NCBI RefSeq assembly: GCF_051014685.1
Contig: NW_027479527.1
Span: forward strand, 41,110 to 105,109
DNA length: 64,000 nt
DNA from: Ptiloglossa arizonensis
Taxonomy: Eukaryota; Arthropoda; Insecta; Hymenoptera; Colletidae
Direction: 5' to 3'
The notes under the pieces were generated by a model that saw only the letters and a program-made list of their open reading frames with translations, searched no databases and had not been told where the DNA came from. Position 1 is the first letter of the stretch. Every line of letters starts with the position of its first letter. The translations under genes were made by a program, and so were the position numbers. Positions 1 to 12,288 of the stretch are shown here, piece by piece.

Positions 1-130
1 TTGTTGTCTTCTCAACCATTTCTTAGCTTCAAACTCCTATATTTCGCGAACGGATTGACCAAACCCAAAAATTCCTATTGCATCTGAAAGTAGAAACTCG
101 CCCGATTACAACGGTATGTGTATTTTTTCC

Positions 131-307
131 CTAGGCCATTCTGGTTAAGCGTTTGGAGCAGCAGAATTGTGAAAAATTTTTTGCCTTCTCCCCCATTTCT
201 TGGCTTCAAACTCCCATATCTCGCGAACGGATTGACCTAACCCAAAAATTCCTATAGCATCTGAAAGTAGAAACTCGCCCGATTACAACGGTATGTGTAT
301 TTTTTCC
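131..307 (+). repeat. Reference monomer (177 bp), phase start at CTAGG
   Basis: This is a typical full-length monomer, used here as the coordinate frame. In monomer positions: the CCTAGG palindrome spans the junction (last base of the previous monomer plus 1-5). A GAAAAATTTTTT A/T tract lies at 41-52. A TCGCGA palindrome lies at 91-96. CCCAAAAATT lies at 111-120. The CENP-B-box-like 17-mer lies at 147-163, and a T6 tract at 170-175. The commonest variable sites are C/T at 40 (TTGCG or TTGTG), T/C in GTTTGG or GTTCGG, A/G in TTGCATC or TTGCGTC, and 161-165 after AACG. 177 is divisible by three, which explains the in-register open frames. Confidence 0.95.
277..293 (-). other. CENP-B-box-like 17-mer, representative copy (one per monomer)
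   Basis: The minus strand reads TACCGTTGTAATCGGGC. Against the mammalian CENP-B box essential pattern NTTCGNNNNANNCGGGN, it keeps C-G, the internal A and CGGG (7 of 9 required bases) and lacks the two T. Against the full 17-bp primate consensus it matches 12 positions. The element recurs at monomer position 147-163 throughout the window. Sub-variants lose further key bases: CGACCG (e.g. about 10,355) breaks CGGG, GATCAC (e.g. about 2,050) loses the internal A, and GCACGATT (e.g. about 19,568) breaks CGGG. Whether any protein binds it is unknown; chance similarity is possible. Confidence 0.5.
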
Positions 308-1157
308 CTAGGCCATTCTGGTTAAGCGTTTGGAGCAGCAGAATTGCGAAAAATTTTTTGCCTTCTCAACCATTTCTTGGCTTCAAACTCCCATAACTCG
401 CGAACGGATTGACCTAACCCAAAAATTCCTGTTGCGTCTGAAAGTAGAATCTCGCCCGGTTACAACGGTATGTGTATTTTTTCCCTAGGCCAATCTGGTT
501 AAGCGTTTGGAGCAGCAGAATTGCGAAAAATTTGTTGCCTTCTCAACCATTTCTTGGCTTCAAACTCCCATATCTCGCGAACGGATTGACCTAACCGAAA
601 AATTCCTGTTGCGTCTGAAAGTAGAAACTCGCCCGATTACAACGGTATGTGTATTTTTTCCTAGGCCATTCTGGTTAAGCGTTTGGAGCAGCAGAATTGC
701 GAAAAATTTTTTGCCTTCTCAACCATTTCTTGTCTTCAAACTCCCATATCTCGCGAACGGATTGACCTAACCCAAAAATTCCTATTGCATCTGAAAGTAG
801 AAACTCGCCCGATTACAACGGTATGTGTATTTTTTCCCTAGGCCATTCTGGTTAAGCGTTTGGAGCATAAGAATTGTGAAAAATTTTTTGCCTTCTCTAC
901 CATTTCTTGGCTTCAAACTCCCATATCTCGCGAACGGATTGACCTAACCCAAAAATTCCTATTGCATCTGAAAGTAGAAACTCGCCCGATCACAACGGTA
1001 TGTGTATTTTTTCCCTAGGCCATTCTGGTTAAACGTTTGGAGCAGCAGAATTGCGAAAAATTTCTTGCCTTCTCAACCATTTCTTGGCTTCAAGCTCCCA
1101 TATCTCGCGAACGGATTGACCTAACCCAAAAATTCCTATTGCATCTGAAAGTAGAAA

Positions 1158-2022
1158 CTCGCCCTATTACAACGGTATGTGTATGTTTTCCCTAGGCCAT
1201 TCTGGTTAAGCGTTTGGAGCAGCAGAATTGTGAAAAAGTTTTTGCCTTCTCTACCATTTCTTGCCTTCAAACTCCCATATCTCGCGAACGGATTGATCTA
1301 AGCCAAAAATTCCTATTGCATCTGAAAGTAGAAACTCGCCCGATTACAACGGTATGTGAATTTTTTCCCTAGGCCATTCTGGTTAAGCGTTTGGAGCAGC
1401 AGAATTGCGAAAAATTTTTTGCCTTCTCTACCATTTCTTGGCTTCAAACTCCCATATCTCGCGAACGGATTGACCTAACCCAAAAATTCCTATTGCATCT
1501 GAAAGTAGAAACTCGCCCGATTACAACGGTATGTTTATTTTTTCCCTAGGCCATTCTGGTTAAGCGTTTGGAGCAGCAAAATTGCGAAAAATTTTTTGCC
1601 TTCTCAACCATTTCTTGGCTTCAAACTCCCATATCTCGCGAACGGATTGACCTAACCCAAAAATTCCTGTTGCGTCTGAAAGTGGAAACTCGCCCGATTA
1701 CAACGCAATGTGTATTTTTTCCCTAGGCCATTCTGGTTAAGCGTTTGGAGCAGCAGAATTGCGAAAAATTTGTTGTCTTCTCAACCATTTCTTAGCTTCA
1801 AACTCCTATATTTCGCGAACGGATTGACCAAACCCAAAAATTCCTATTGCATCTGAAAGTAGAAACTCGCCCGATTACAACGGTATGTGTATTTTTTCCC
1901 TAGGTCATTCTGGTTAAGCGTTTGGAGCAGCAGAATTGTGAAAAATTTTTTGCCTTCTCTACCATTTCTTGGCTTCAAACTCCCATATCTCGCGAACGGA
2001 TTGACCTAACCCAAAAATTCCT
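1158..2022 (+). repeat. 5-monomer block, copy 1 (offset 1,593 bp)
   Basis: This 865-bp block aligns with 2,751-3,615 at an offset of 1,593 bp (9 monomers). Both carry GCCCTATTAC, a TATGTTTTCC monomer, GAAAAAGTTTTTGCC, then GTGAATTTTTTCC. I noticed about five substitutions between them, e.g. TTGCCTTC versus TTGGCTTC near 1,261 and AACGCA versus AAGGCA near 1,704. Edges are the first mismatches on each side. Confidence 0.8.
1692..1708 (-). other. Closest CENP-B-box-like site (8 of 9 essential bases)
   Basis: This monomer carries AACGCAATG in place of AACGGTATG. On the minus strand the motif therefore begins TTGCG, restoring one of the two missing essential T positions while keeping the internal A and CGGG. 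It belongs to the GTGGAAACTCG sub-class of monomers. It remains one base short of the canonical essential pattern. Confidence 0.45.
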
Positions 2023-2750
2023 GTTGCATCTGAAAGTAGAAACTCGCCCGATCACAACGGTATGTGTATTTTTTCCCTAGGCCATTCTGGTTAAGCGTTT
2101 GGAGCAGCAGAATTGCGAAAAATTTCTTGCCTTCTCAACCATTTCTTGGCTTCAAGCTCCCATATCTCGCGAACGGATTGACCTAACCCAAAAATTCCTA
2201 TTGCATCTGAAAGTAGAAACTCGCCCGATCACAACGGTATGTGTATTTTTTCCCTAGGCCATTCTGGTTAAGCGTTTGGAGCAGCAGAATTGCGAAAAAT
2301 TTTTTGCCTTCTCAACCATTTCTTGGCTTCAAACTCCCATATCTCGCGAACGGATTGACCTAACCCAAAAATTCCTGTTGCATCTGAAAGTAGAAACTCG
2401 CCCGATCACAACGGTATGTGTATTTTTTCCCTAGGCCATTCTGGTTAAGCGTTTGGAGCAGCAGAATTGCGAAAAATTTCTTGCCTTCTCAACCATTTCT
2501 TGGCTTCAAACTCCCATATCTCGCGAACGGATTGACCTAACCCAAAAATTCCTATTGCATCTGAAAGTAGAAACTCGCCCGATTACAACGGTATGTGTAT
2601 TTTTTCCCTAGGCCATTCTGGTTAAGCGTTTGGAGCAGCAGAATTGCGAAAAATTTTTTGCCTTCTCAACCATTTCTTGGCTTCAAACTCCCATATCTCG
2701 CGAACGGATTGACCTAACCCAAAAATTCCTGTTGCGTCTGAAAGTAGAAG

Positions 2751-3615
2751 CTCGCCCTATTACAACGGTATGTGTATGTTTTCCCTAGGCCATTCTGGTT
2801 AAGCGTTTGGAGCAGCAGAATTGTGAAAAAGTTTTTGCCTTCTCTACCATTTCTTGGCTTCAAACTCCCATATCTCGCGAACGGATTGATCTAAGCCAAA
2901 AATTCCTATTGCATCTGAAAGTAGAAACTCGCCCGATTACAACGGTATGTGAATTTTTTCCCTAGGCCATTCTGGTTAAGCGTTTGGAGCAGCAGAATTG
3001 CGAAAAATTTTTTGCCTTCTCTACCATTTCTTGGCTTCAAACTCCCATATCTCGCGAACGGATTGACCTAACCCAAAAATTCCTATTGCATCTGAAATTA
3101 GAAACTCGCCCGATTACAACGGTATGTGTATTTTTTCCCTAGGCCATTCTGGTTAAGCGTTTGGAGCAGCAGAATTGCGAAAAATTTTTTGCCTTCTCAA
3201 CCATTTCTTGGCTTCAAACTCCCATATCTCGCGAACGGATTGACCTAACCCAAAAATTCCTGTTGCGTCTGAAAGTGGAAACTCGCCCGATTACAAGGCA
3301 ATGTGTATTTTTTCCCTAGGCCATTCTGGTTAAGCGTTTGGAGCAGCAGAATTGCGAAAAATTTGTTGTCTTCTCAACCATTTCTTAGCTTCAAACTCCT
3401 ATATTTCGCGAACGGATTGACCAAACCCAAAAATTCCTATTGCATCTGAAAGTAGAAACTCGCCCGATTACAACGGTATGTGTATTTTTTCCCTAGGCCA
3501 TTCTGGTTAAGCGTTTGGAGCAGCAGAATTGTGAAAAATTTTTTGCCTTCTCTACCATTTCTTGGCTTCAAACTCCCATATCTCGCGAACGGATTGACCT
3601 AACCCAAAAATTCCT
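2751..3615 (+). repeat. 5-monomer block, copy 2 (offset 1,593 bp)
   Basis: Second copy of the block at 1,158-2,022. A variant unique to this copy is CTGAAATTAG near 3,101. The block end is marked by CCTATTGC here against CCTGTTGC in copy 1. Confidence 0.8.
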
Positions 3616-4346
3616 ATTGCATCTGAAAGTAGAAACTCGCCCGATTACAACGGTATGTGAATTTTTTCCCGAGGCCATTCTGGTTAAGCGTTTGGAGCAG
3701 CAGAATTGCGAATAATTTTTTACCTTCTCTACCATTTCTTGGCTTCAAACTCCCATATCTCGCGAACGGATTGACCCAACCCAAAAATTCCTATTGCATC
3801 TGAAAGTAGAAACTCGCCCGATTACAACGGTATGTGTATTTTTTCCCTAGGCCATTCTGGTTAAGCGTTTGGAGCAGCAGAATTGCGAAAAATTTTTTGC
3901 CTTCTCAACCATTTCTTGGCTTCAAACTCCCATATCTCGCGAACGGATTGATCTAAGCCAAAAATTCCTATTGCATCTGAAAGTAGAAACTCGCCCGATT
4001 ACAACGGTATGTGAATTTTTTCCCTAGGCCATTCTGGTTAAGCGTTTCGAGCAGCAGAATTGCGAAAAATTTTTTGCCTTCTCTACCATTTCTTGGCTTC
4101 AAACTCCCATATCTCGCGAACGGATTGACCTAACCCAAAAATTCCTATTGCATCTGAAAGTAGAAACTCGCCCGATTACAACGGTATGTGTATTTTTTCC
4201 CTAGGCCATTCTGGTTAAGCGTTTGGAGCAGCAGAATTGCGAAAAATTTTTTGCCTTCTCAACCATTTCTTGGCTTCAAACTCCCATATCTCGCGAACGG
4301 ATTGACCTAACCCAAAAATTCCTGTTGCGTCTGAAAGTGGAAACTC

Positions 4347-4363
4347 GCCCGATTACAACGCAA
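4347..4363 (-). other. Closest CENP-B-box-like site (8 of 9 essential bases)
   Basis: Same sub-variant as the site at 1,692: CCCGATTACAACGCA on the plus strand, in a GTGGAAACTCG monomer. Eight of nine essential CENP-B box bases match. A related monomer near 3,297 carries ACAAGGCA instead and so loses the CG. Confidence 0.45.
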
Positions 4364-5054
4364 TGTGTATTTTTTCCCTAGGCCATTCTGGTTAAGCGTT
4401 TGGAGCAGCAGAATTGCGAAAAATTTGTTGTCTTCTCAACCATTTCTTAGCTTCAAACTCCTATATTTCGCGAACGGATTGACCAAACCCAAAAATTCCT
4501 ATTGCATCTGAAAGTAGAAACTCGCCCGATTACAACGGTATGTGTATTTTTTCCCTAGGCCATTCTGGTTAAGCGTTTGGAGCAGCAGAATTGTGAAAAA
4601 TTTTTTGCCTTCTCTACCATTTCTTGGCTTCAAACTCCCATATCTCGCGAACGGATTGACCTAACCCAAAAATTCCTATTGCATCTGAAAGTAGAAACTC
4701 GCCCGATTACAACGGTATGTGTATTTTTTCCCTAGGCCATTCTGGTTAAGCGTTTGGAGCAGCAGAATTGCGAAAAATTTTTTGCCTTCTCAACCATTTC
4801 TTGGCTTCAAACTCCCATATCTCGCGAACGGATTGACCTAACCCAGATTTTCCTGCTGCGTCTGAAAGTAGAAACTCGCCCGATTACAACGGTATGTGTA
4901 TTTTTTCCCTAGGCCATTCTGGTTAAGCGTTTGGAGCAGCAGAATTGCGAAAAATTTTTTGCCTTCTCAACCATTTCTTGGCTTCAAACTCCCATATCTC
5001 GCGAACGGATTGACCTAACCCAAAAATTCCTGTTGCGTCTGAAAGTGGAAACTC

Positions 5055-5071
5055 GCCCGATTACAACGCAA
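5055..5071 (-). other. Closest CENP-B-box-like site (8 of 9 essential bases)
   Basis: Third intact copy of the AACGCAATG sub-variant, 708 bp (4 monomers) after the one at 4,347, consistent with spread by a 4-monomer duplication. Eight of nine essential bases match. Confidence 0.45.
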
Positions 5072-6130
5072 TGTGTATTTTTTCCCTAGGCCATTCTGGT
5101 TAAGCGTTTGGAGCAGCAGAATTGCGAAAAATTTGTTGTCTTCTCAACCATTTCTTAGCTTCAAACTCCTATATTTCGCGAACGGATTGACCAAACCCAA
5201 AAATTCCTATTGCATCTGAAAGTAGAAACTCGCCCGATTACAACGGTATGTGTATTTTTTCCCTAGGCCATTTTGGTTAAGCGTTTGGAGCAGCAGAATT
5301 GTGAGAAATTTTTTGCCTTCTCTACCATTTCTTGGCTTCAAACTCCCATATCTCGCGAACGGATTGACCTAACCCAAAAATTCCTATTGCATCTGAAAGT
5401 AGAAACTCGCCCGATTACAACGGTATGTGTATTTTTTCCCTAGGCCATTCTGGTTAAGCGTTTGGAGCAGCAGAATTTCGAAAAATTTTTTGCCTTCTCA
5501 ACCATTTCTTGGCTTCAAACTCCCATATCTCGCGAACGGATTGACCTAACCCAAAAATTCCTGTTGCGTCTGAAAGTAGAAACTCGCCCGATTACAACGG
5601 TATGTGTATGTTTTCCCTAGGCCATTCTGGTTAAGCGCTTGGAGCAGCAGAATTGTGAAAAATTTTTTGCCTTCTCTACCATTTCTTGGCTTCCAACTCC
5701 CATATCTCGCGAACGGATTGATCTAACCCAAAAATTCCTATTGCATCTGAAAGTAGAAACTCGCCCGATTACAACGGTATGTGAATTTTTTCCCTAGGCC
5801 ATTCTGGTTAAGCGTTCGGAGCAGCAGAATTGCGAAAAATTTTTTGCCTTCTCTACCATTTCTTGGCTTCAAACTCCCATATCTCGCGAACGGATTGACC
5901 TAACCCAAAAATTCCTATGGCATCTGAAAGTAGAAACTCACCCGATTACAACGGTATGTGTATTTTTTCCCTAGGCCATTCTGGTTAAGCGTTTGGAGCA
6001 GCAGAATTGCGAAAAATTTTTTGCCTTCTCAACCATTTCTTGGCTTCAAGCTCCCATATCTCGCGAACGGATTGACCTAACCCAAAAATTCCTATTGCAT
6101 CTGAAAGTAGAAACTCGCCCGATTACAACG

Positions 6131-9103
6131 GTATTTGTATTTTTTCCCTAGGCCATTCTGGTTAAGCGTTTGGAGCAGCAGAAGTGCGAAAAATTTGTTG
6201 TCTTGTCAACCATTTCTTAGCTTCAGACTCCTATATCTCGCGAACGGATTGACCAAACCCAGATTTTCCTGCTGCGTCTGAAAGTAGAAACTCGCCCGAT
6301 TACAACGGTATGTGTATTTTTTCCCTAGGCCATACTGGTTAAGCGTTCGGAGCAGCAGAATTGCGAAAAATTTTTTGCCTTCTCAACCATTTCTTGTCTT
6401 CAAACTCCCATATCTCGCGAACGGATTGACCTAACCAAAAAATTCCTATTGCATCTGAAAGTAGAAACTCGCCCGATTACAACGGTATGTGTATTTTTTC
6501 CCTAGGCCATTCTGGTTAAGCGTTTGGAGCAGCAGAATTGTGAAAAATTTTTTGCCTTCTCTACCATTTCTTGGCTTCAAACTACCATATCTCGCGAACG
6601 AATTGACCTAACCCAAAAATTCCTATTGCATCTGAAAGTAGAAACTCGCCCGATTACAACGGTATGTGTATGTTTTCCCTAGGCCATTCTGGTTAAGCGT
6701 TTGGAGCAGCAGAAGTACGAAAAATTTGTTGTCTTCTCAACCATTTCTTAGATTCAAACTCCCATATCTCGCGAACGGATTGACGTAACCCAAAAATTCC
6801 TGTTGCATCTGAAAGTAGAAACTCGCCCGATTACAACGGTATGTGTATTTTTTCCCTAGGCCATTCTGGTTAAGCGTTTGGAGCAGCAGAATTGCGAAAA
6901 ATTTGTTGTCTTCTCAACCATTTCTTAGCTTCAAACTCCTATACCTCGCGAACGGATTGACCAAACCCAAAAATTCCTATTGCATCTGAAAGTAGAAACT
7001 CGCCCGATTACAACGGTATGTGTATTTTTACCCTAGGCCGTTCTGGTTAAGCGTTTGGAGCAGCAGAATTGCGAAAAATTTTTTGCCTTCTCAACCATTT
7101 CTTGGCTTCAAACTCCCATATCTCGCGAACGGATTGACCTAACCCAAAAATTCCTGTTGCGTCTGAAAGTAGAAACTCGCCCGATTACAACGGTATGTGT
7201 ATGTTTTCCCTAGGCCATTCTGGTTAAGCGCTTGGAGCAGCAGAATTGTGAAAAATTTTTTGCCTTCTCTACCATTTCTTGGCTTCAAACTCCCATATCT
7301 CGCGAACGGATTGACCTAACCAAAAAATTCCTATTGCATCTGAAAGTAGAAACTCGCCCGATTACAACGGTATGTGAATTTTTTCCCTAGGCCATTCTGG
7401 TTAAGCGTTTGGAGCAGCAGAATTGCGAAAAATTTTTTGCCTTCTCTACCATTTCTTGGCTTCAAACTCCCATATCTCGCGAACGGATTGACCTAACCCA
7501 AAAATTCCTGTTGCGTCTGAAAGTAGAAACTCGCCCGGTTACAACGGTATGTGTATTTTTTCCCTAGGCCATTCTGGTTAAGCGTTTGGAGCAGCAGAAT
7601 TGCGAAAAATTTGTTGCCTTCTCAACCATTTCTTCGCTTCAAACTCCCATATCTCGCGAACGGATTGACCTAACCCAAAAATTCCTGTTGCGTCTGAAAG
7701 TAGAAACTCGCCCGATTACAACGGTATGTGTATTTTTTCCCTAGGCCATTCTGGTTAAGCGTTTGGAGCAGCAGAATTGCGAAAAATTTTGTGCCTTCTC
7801 AACCATTTCTTGTCTTCAAACTCCCATATCTCGCGAACGGATTGACCTAACCCAAAAATTCCTATTGCATCTGAAAGTAGAAACTCGCCCGATTACAACG
7901 GTATGTGTATTTTTTCCCTAGGCCATTCTGGTTAAGCGTTTGGAGCAGCAGAATTGTGAAAAATTTTTTGCCTTCTCTACCATTTCTTGGCTTCAAAGTC
8001 CCATATCTCGCGAACGGATTGACCTAACCCAAAAATTCCTATTGCTTCTGAAAGTAGAAACTCGCCCGATTACAACGCTATGTGTATTTTTTCCCTAGGC
8101 CATTCTGGTTAAGCGTTTGGAGCAGCAGAATTGCGAAAAATTTTTTGCCTTCTCAACCATTTCTTGTCTTCAAACACCCATATCTCGCGAACGGATTGAC
8201 CTAACCCAAAAATTCCTATTGCATCTGAAAGTAGAAACTCGCCCGATTACAACGGTATGTGTATTTTTTCCCTAGGCCATTCTGGTTAAGCGTTTGTAGC
8301 AGCAGAATTGTGAAAAATGTTTTGCCTTCTCTACCATTTCTTGTCTTCAAACTCCCATATCTCGCGAACGGATTGACCTAACCCAAAAATTCCTATTTCA
8401 CCTGAAAGTAGAAACTCGCCCGATTACAACGGTATTTGTATTTTTTCCCTAGGCCATTCTGGTTAAGCGTTCGGAGCAGCAGAAGTGCGAAAAATTTGTT
8501 GTCTTGTCAACCATTTCTTAGCTTCAGAATCCTATATCTCGCGAACGGATTGACCAAACCCAGATTTTCCTGCTGCATCTGAAAGTAGAAACTCGCCCGA
8601 TTACAACGGTATTTGTATTTTTTCCCTAGGCCATTCTGGTTAAGCGTTCGGAGCAGCAGAATTGCGAAAAATTTTTTGCCTTCTCAACCATTTCTTGTCT
8701 TCAAACTCCCATATCTCGCGAACGGATTGACCTAACCAAAAAATTCCTATTGCATCTGAAAGTAGAAACTCGCCCGATTACAACGGTATGTGTATTTTTT
8801 CCCTAGGCCATTCTGGTTAAGCGTTTGGAGCAGCAGAATTGTGAAAAATTTTTTGCCTTCTCTACCATTTCTTGGCTTCAAACTACCATATGTCGCGAAC
8901 GAATTGACCTAACCCAAAAATTCCTATTGCATCTGAAAGTAGAAACTCGCCCGATTACAACGGTATGTGTATTTTTTCCCTAGGCCATTCTGGTTAAGCG
9001 TTTGGAGCAGCAGAATTGTGAAAAATTTTTTGCCTTCTCTACCATTTCTTGGCTTCAAACTCCCATATCTCGCGAACGGATTGACCTAACCCAAAAATTC
9101 CTA
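6131..9103 (+). repeat. Array segment II: GTCTTGTCAACC-marked mosaic
   Basis: About 17 monomers. The segment begins with the first monomers carrying GTATTTGTAT, GTCTTGTCAACC, CAGACTCC and CCCAGATTTTCCTGCTG. The same block returns from 8,432, 13 monomers (2,301 bp) later. These variants become common further right, so this is the leftmost appearance of a sub-family shared with the rest of the array. Nothing other than satellite is present. Confidence 0.8.
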
Positions 9104-10518
9104 TTGCATCTGAAAGTAGAAACTCGCCCGATTACAACGGTATGTGTATTTTTTCCCTAGGCCATTCTGGTTAAGCGTTTGGAGCAGCAGAATTGTGAAA
9201 AATTTTTTGCCTTCTCTACCATTTCATGGCTTCAAACTACCATATGTCGCGAACGAATTGACCTAACCCAAAAATTCCTATTGCATCTGAAAGTAGAAAC
9301 TCGCCCGATCACAACGGTATGTGTATTTTTTCCCTAGGCCATTCTGGTTAAGCGTTTGTAGCAGCAGAATTGCGAAAAATTTTTTGCCTTCTCCACCATT
9401 TCTTGGCTTCAAACTCCCATATCTCGCGAACGGATTGACCTAACCCAAAAATTCCTATTGCATCTGAAAGTAGAAACTCGCCCGATTACAACGGCATGTG
9501 TATTTTTTCCCTAGGCCATTCTGGTTAAGCGTTTGGAGCAGCAGAATTGTGAAAAATTTTTTGCCTTCTCTACCATTTCTTGGCTTCAAACTACCATATC
9601 TCGCGAACGAATTGACCTAACCCAAAAATTCCTATTGCATCTGAAAGTAGAAACTCGCCCGATTACAACGGTATGTGTATGTTTTCCCTAGGCCATTCTG
9701 GTTAAGCGTCTGGAGCAGCAGAAGTGCGAAAAATTTGTTGCCTTCACAACCATTTCTTGGCTTCAAAGTCCCATATCTCGCGAACGGATTGACCTAACCC
9801 AAAAATTCCTATTGCATCTGAAAGTAGAAACTCGCCCGATTACAACGGCATGTGTATTTTTTCCCTAGGCCATTCTGGTTAAGCATTTGGAGCAGCAGAA
9901 TTGTGAAAAATTTTTTGCCTTCTCTACCATTTCTTGGCTTCAAACTACCATATCTCGCGATCGAATTGACCTAACCCAAAAATTCCTATTGCATCTGAAA
10001 GTAGAAACTCGCCCGATTACAACGGTATGTGTATGTTTTCCCAAGGCCATTCTGGTTAAGCGTCTGGAGCAGCAGAAATGCGAAAAATTTGTTGTCTTCT
10101 CAACCATTTCTTAGCTTCAAACTCCCATATCTCGCGAACGGATTGACGTAACCCAAAAATTCCTGTTGCATCTGAAAGTAGAAACTCGCCCGATTACAAC
10201 GGTATGTGTATTTTTTCCCTAGGCCATTCTGGTTAAGCGTTTGGAACAGCAGAATTGCGAAAAAGTTTTTGCCTTCTCAACCATTTCTTGTCTTCAAACT
10301 CCCATATCTCGCGAACGGATTGACCTAACCCAAAAATTCCTATTGCATCCGAAAGTAGAAACTCGACCGATTACAACGGTATGTGTATTTTTTCCCTAGG
10401 CCATTCTGGTTAAGCGTTTGGACCAGCAGAATTGTGAAAAATTTTTTGCCTTCTCTACCATTTCTTGGCTTCAAACTCCCATATCTCGCGAACGGATTGA
10501 CCTAACCCAAAAATTCCT
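9104..10518 (+). repeat. 8-monomer duplicated block, copy 1 (offset 1,770 bp)
   Basis: This 1,415-bp block is repeated at 10,874-12,288, and I saw no difference between the copies. Shared rare variants include TTTCATGGC near 9,225, GTTTGTAGC near 9,355, GCGTCTGG near 9,707, CTCGCGATCG near 9,953 and TTGGACCAGC near 10,420. Such identity against several per cent divergence between ordinary monomers implies a recent copy event. A shorter 4-monomer (708 bp) similarity also links 9,887 with 10,595. Confidence 0.9.
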
Positions 10519-10873
10519 ATTGCATCTGAAAGTAGAAACTCGCCCGATTACAACGGCATGTGTATTTTTTCCCTAGGCCATTCTGGTTAAGCATTTGGAG
10601 CAGCAGAATTGTGAAAAATTTTTTGCCTTCTCTACCATTTCTTGGCTTCAAACTACCATATCTCGCGATCGAATTGACCTAACCCAAAAATTCCTATTGC
10701 ATCTGAAAGTAGAAACTCGCCCGATTACAACGGTATGTGTATGTTTTCCCAAGGCCATTCTGGTTAAGCGTCTGGAGCAGCAGAAATGCGAAAAATTTGT
10801 TGTCTTCTCAACCATTTCTTAGCTTCAAACTCCCATATCTCGCGAACGGATTGACGTAACCCAAAAATTCCTG

Positions 10874-12288
10874 TTGCATCTGAAAGTAGAAACTCGCCCG
10901 ATTACAACGGTATGTGTATTTTTTCCCTAGGCCATTCTGGTTAAGCGTTTGGAGCAGCAGAATTGTGAAAAATTTTTTGCCTTCTCTACCATTTCATGGC
11001 TTCAAACTACCATATGTCGCGAACGAATTGACCTAACCCAAAAATTCCTATTGCATCTGAAAGTAGAAACTCGCCCGATCACAACGGTATGTGTATTTTT
11101 TCCCTAGGCCATTCTGGTTAAGCGTTTGTAGCAGCAGAATTGCGAAAAATTTTTTGCCTTCTCCACCATTTCTTGGCTTCAAACTCCCATATCTCGCGAA
11201 CGGATTGACCTAACCCAAAAATTCCTATTGCATCTGAAAGTAGAAACTCGCCCGATTACAACGGCATGTGTATTTTTTCCCTAGGCCATTCTGGTTAAGC
11301 GTTTGGAGCAGCAGAATTGTGAAAAATTTTTTGCCTTCTCTACCATTTCTTGGCTTCAAACTACCATATCTCGCGAACGAATTGACCTAACCCAAAAATT
11401 CCTATTGCATCTGAAAGTAGAAACTCGCCCGATTACAACGGTATGTGTATGTTTTCCCTAGGCCATTCTGGTTAAGCGTCTGGAGCAGCAGAAGTGCGAA
11501 AAATTTGTTGCCTTCACAACCATTTCTTGGCTTCAAAGTCCCATATCTCGCGAACGGATTGACCTAACCCAAAAATTCCTATTGCATCTGAAAGTAGAAA
11601 CTCGCCCGATTACAACGGCATGTGTATTTTTTCCCTAGGCCATTCTGGTTAAGCATTTGGAGCAGCAGAATTGTGAAAAATTTTTTGCCTTCTCTACCAT
11701 TTCTTGGCTTCAAACTACCATATCTCGCGATCGAATTGACCTAACCCAAAAATTCCTATTGCATCTGAAAGTAGAAACTCGCCCGATTACAACGGTATGT
11801 GTATGTTTTCCCAAGGCCATTCTGGTTAAGCGTCTGGAGCAGCAGAAATGCGAAAAATTTGTTGTCTTCTCAACCATTTCTTAGCTTCAAACTCCCATAT
11901 CTCGCGAACGGATTGACGTAACCCAAAAATTCCTGTTGCATCTGAAAGTAGAAACTCGCCCGATTACAACGGTATGTGTATTTTTTCCCTAGGCCATTCT
12001 GGTTAAGCGTTTGGAACAGCAGAATTGCGAAAAAGTTTTTGCCTTCTCAACCATTTCTTGTCTTCAAACTCCCATATCTCGCGAACGGATTGACCTAACC
12101 CAAAAATTCCTATTGCATCCGAAAGTAGAAACTCGACCGATTACAACGGTATGTGTATTTTTTCCCTAGGCCATTCTGGTTAAGCGTTTGGACCAGCAGA
12201 ATTGTGAAAAATTTTTTGCCTTCTCTACCATTTCTTGGCTTCAAACTCCCATATCTCGCGAACGGATTGACCTAACCCAAAAATTCCT
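10874..12288 (+). repeat. 8-monomer duplicated block, copy 2
   Basis: Apparently identical to 9,104-10,518. The right edge is set by CCTGTTGCGTC here (12,289) against CCTATTGCATC (10,519). The block and its right flank, 10,874-13,228, are also found again at 27,687-30,041 (offset 16,813 bp = 95 monomers minus 2), with roughly ten substitutions. Confidence 0.9.

Larger units (their letters stand above)
1..6130 (+). repeat. Array segment I: TATATTTCG-marked mosaic
   Basis: About 34 monomers. A diagnostic monomer with CTATATTTCGCG (starting 37, 1,806, 3,399, 4,461 and 5,169) recurs at spacings of 10, 9, 6 and 4 monomers. From the second occurrence on, it is directly preceded by a monomer with GTGGAAACTCG and AACGCAATG (AAGGCAATG near 3,297). 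A small set of multi-monomer blocks has therefore been copied here at different lengths, not as one fixed higher-order unit. A single-base loss at about 660 (TTCCTAGG for TTCCCTAGG) shifts frame. No gene is present. Confidence 0.85.

Noticed and set aside
277..293. Claim of a functional canonical CENP-B box
   Set aside because: No monomer inspected has all nine essential bases, so only a box-like element is reported.
131..307. Pol III or pol II promoter elements in the monomer (TATGTGTATTTTTT, T6 tract as terminator)
   Set aside because: No A-box/B-box pair or credible TATA plus start context was seen. T6 tracts alone are expected in A/T-rich repeats.
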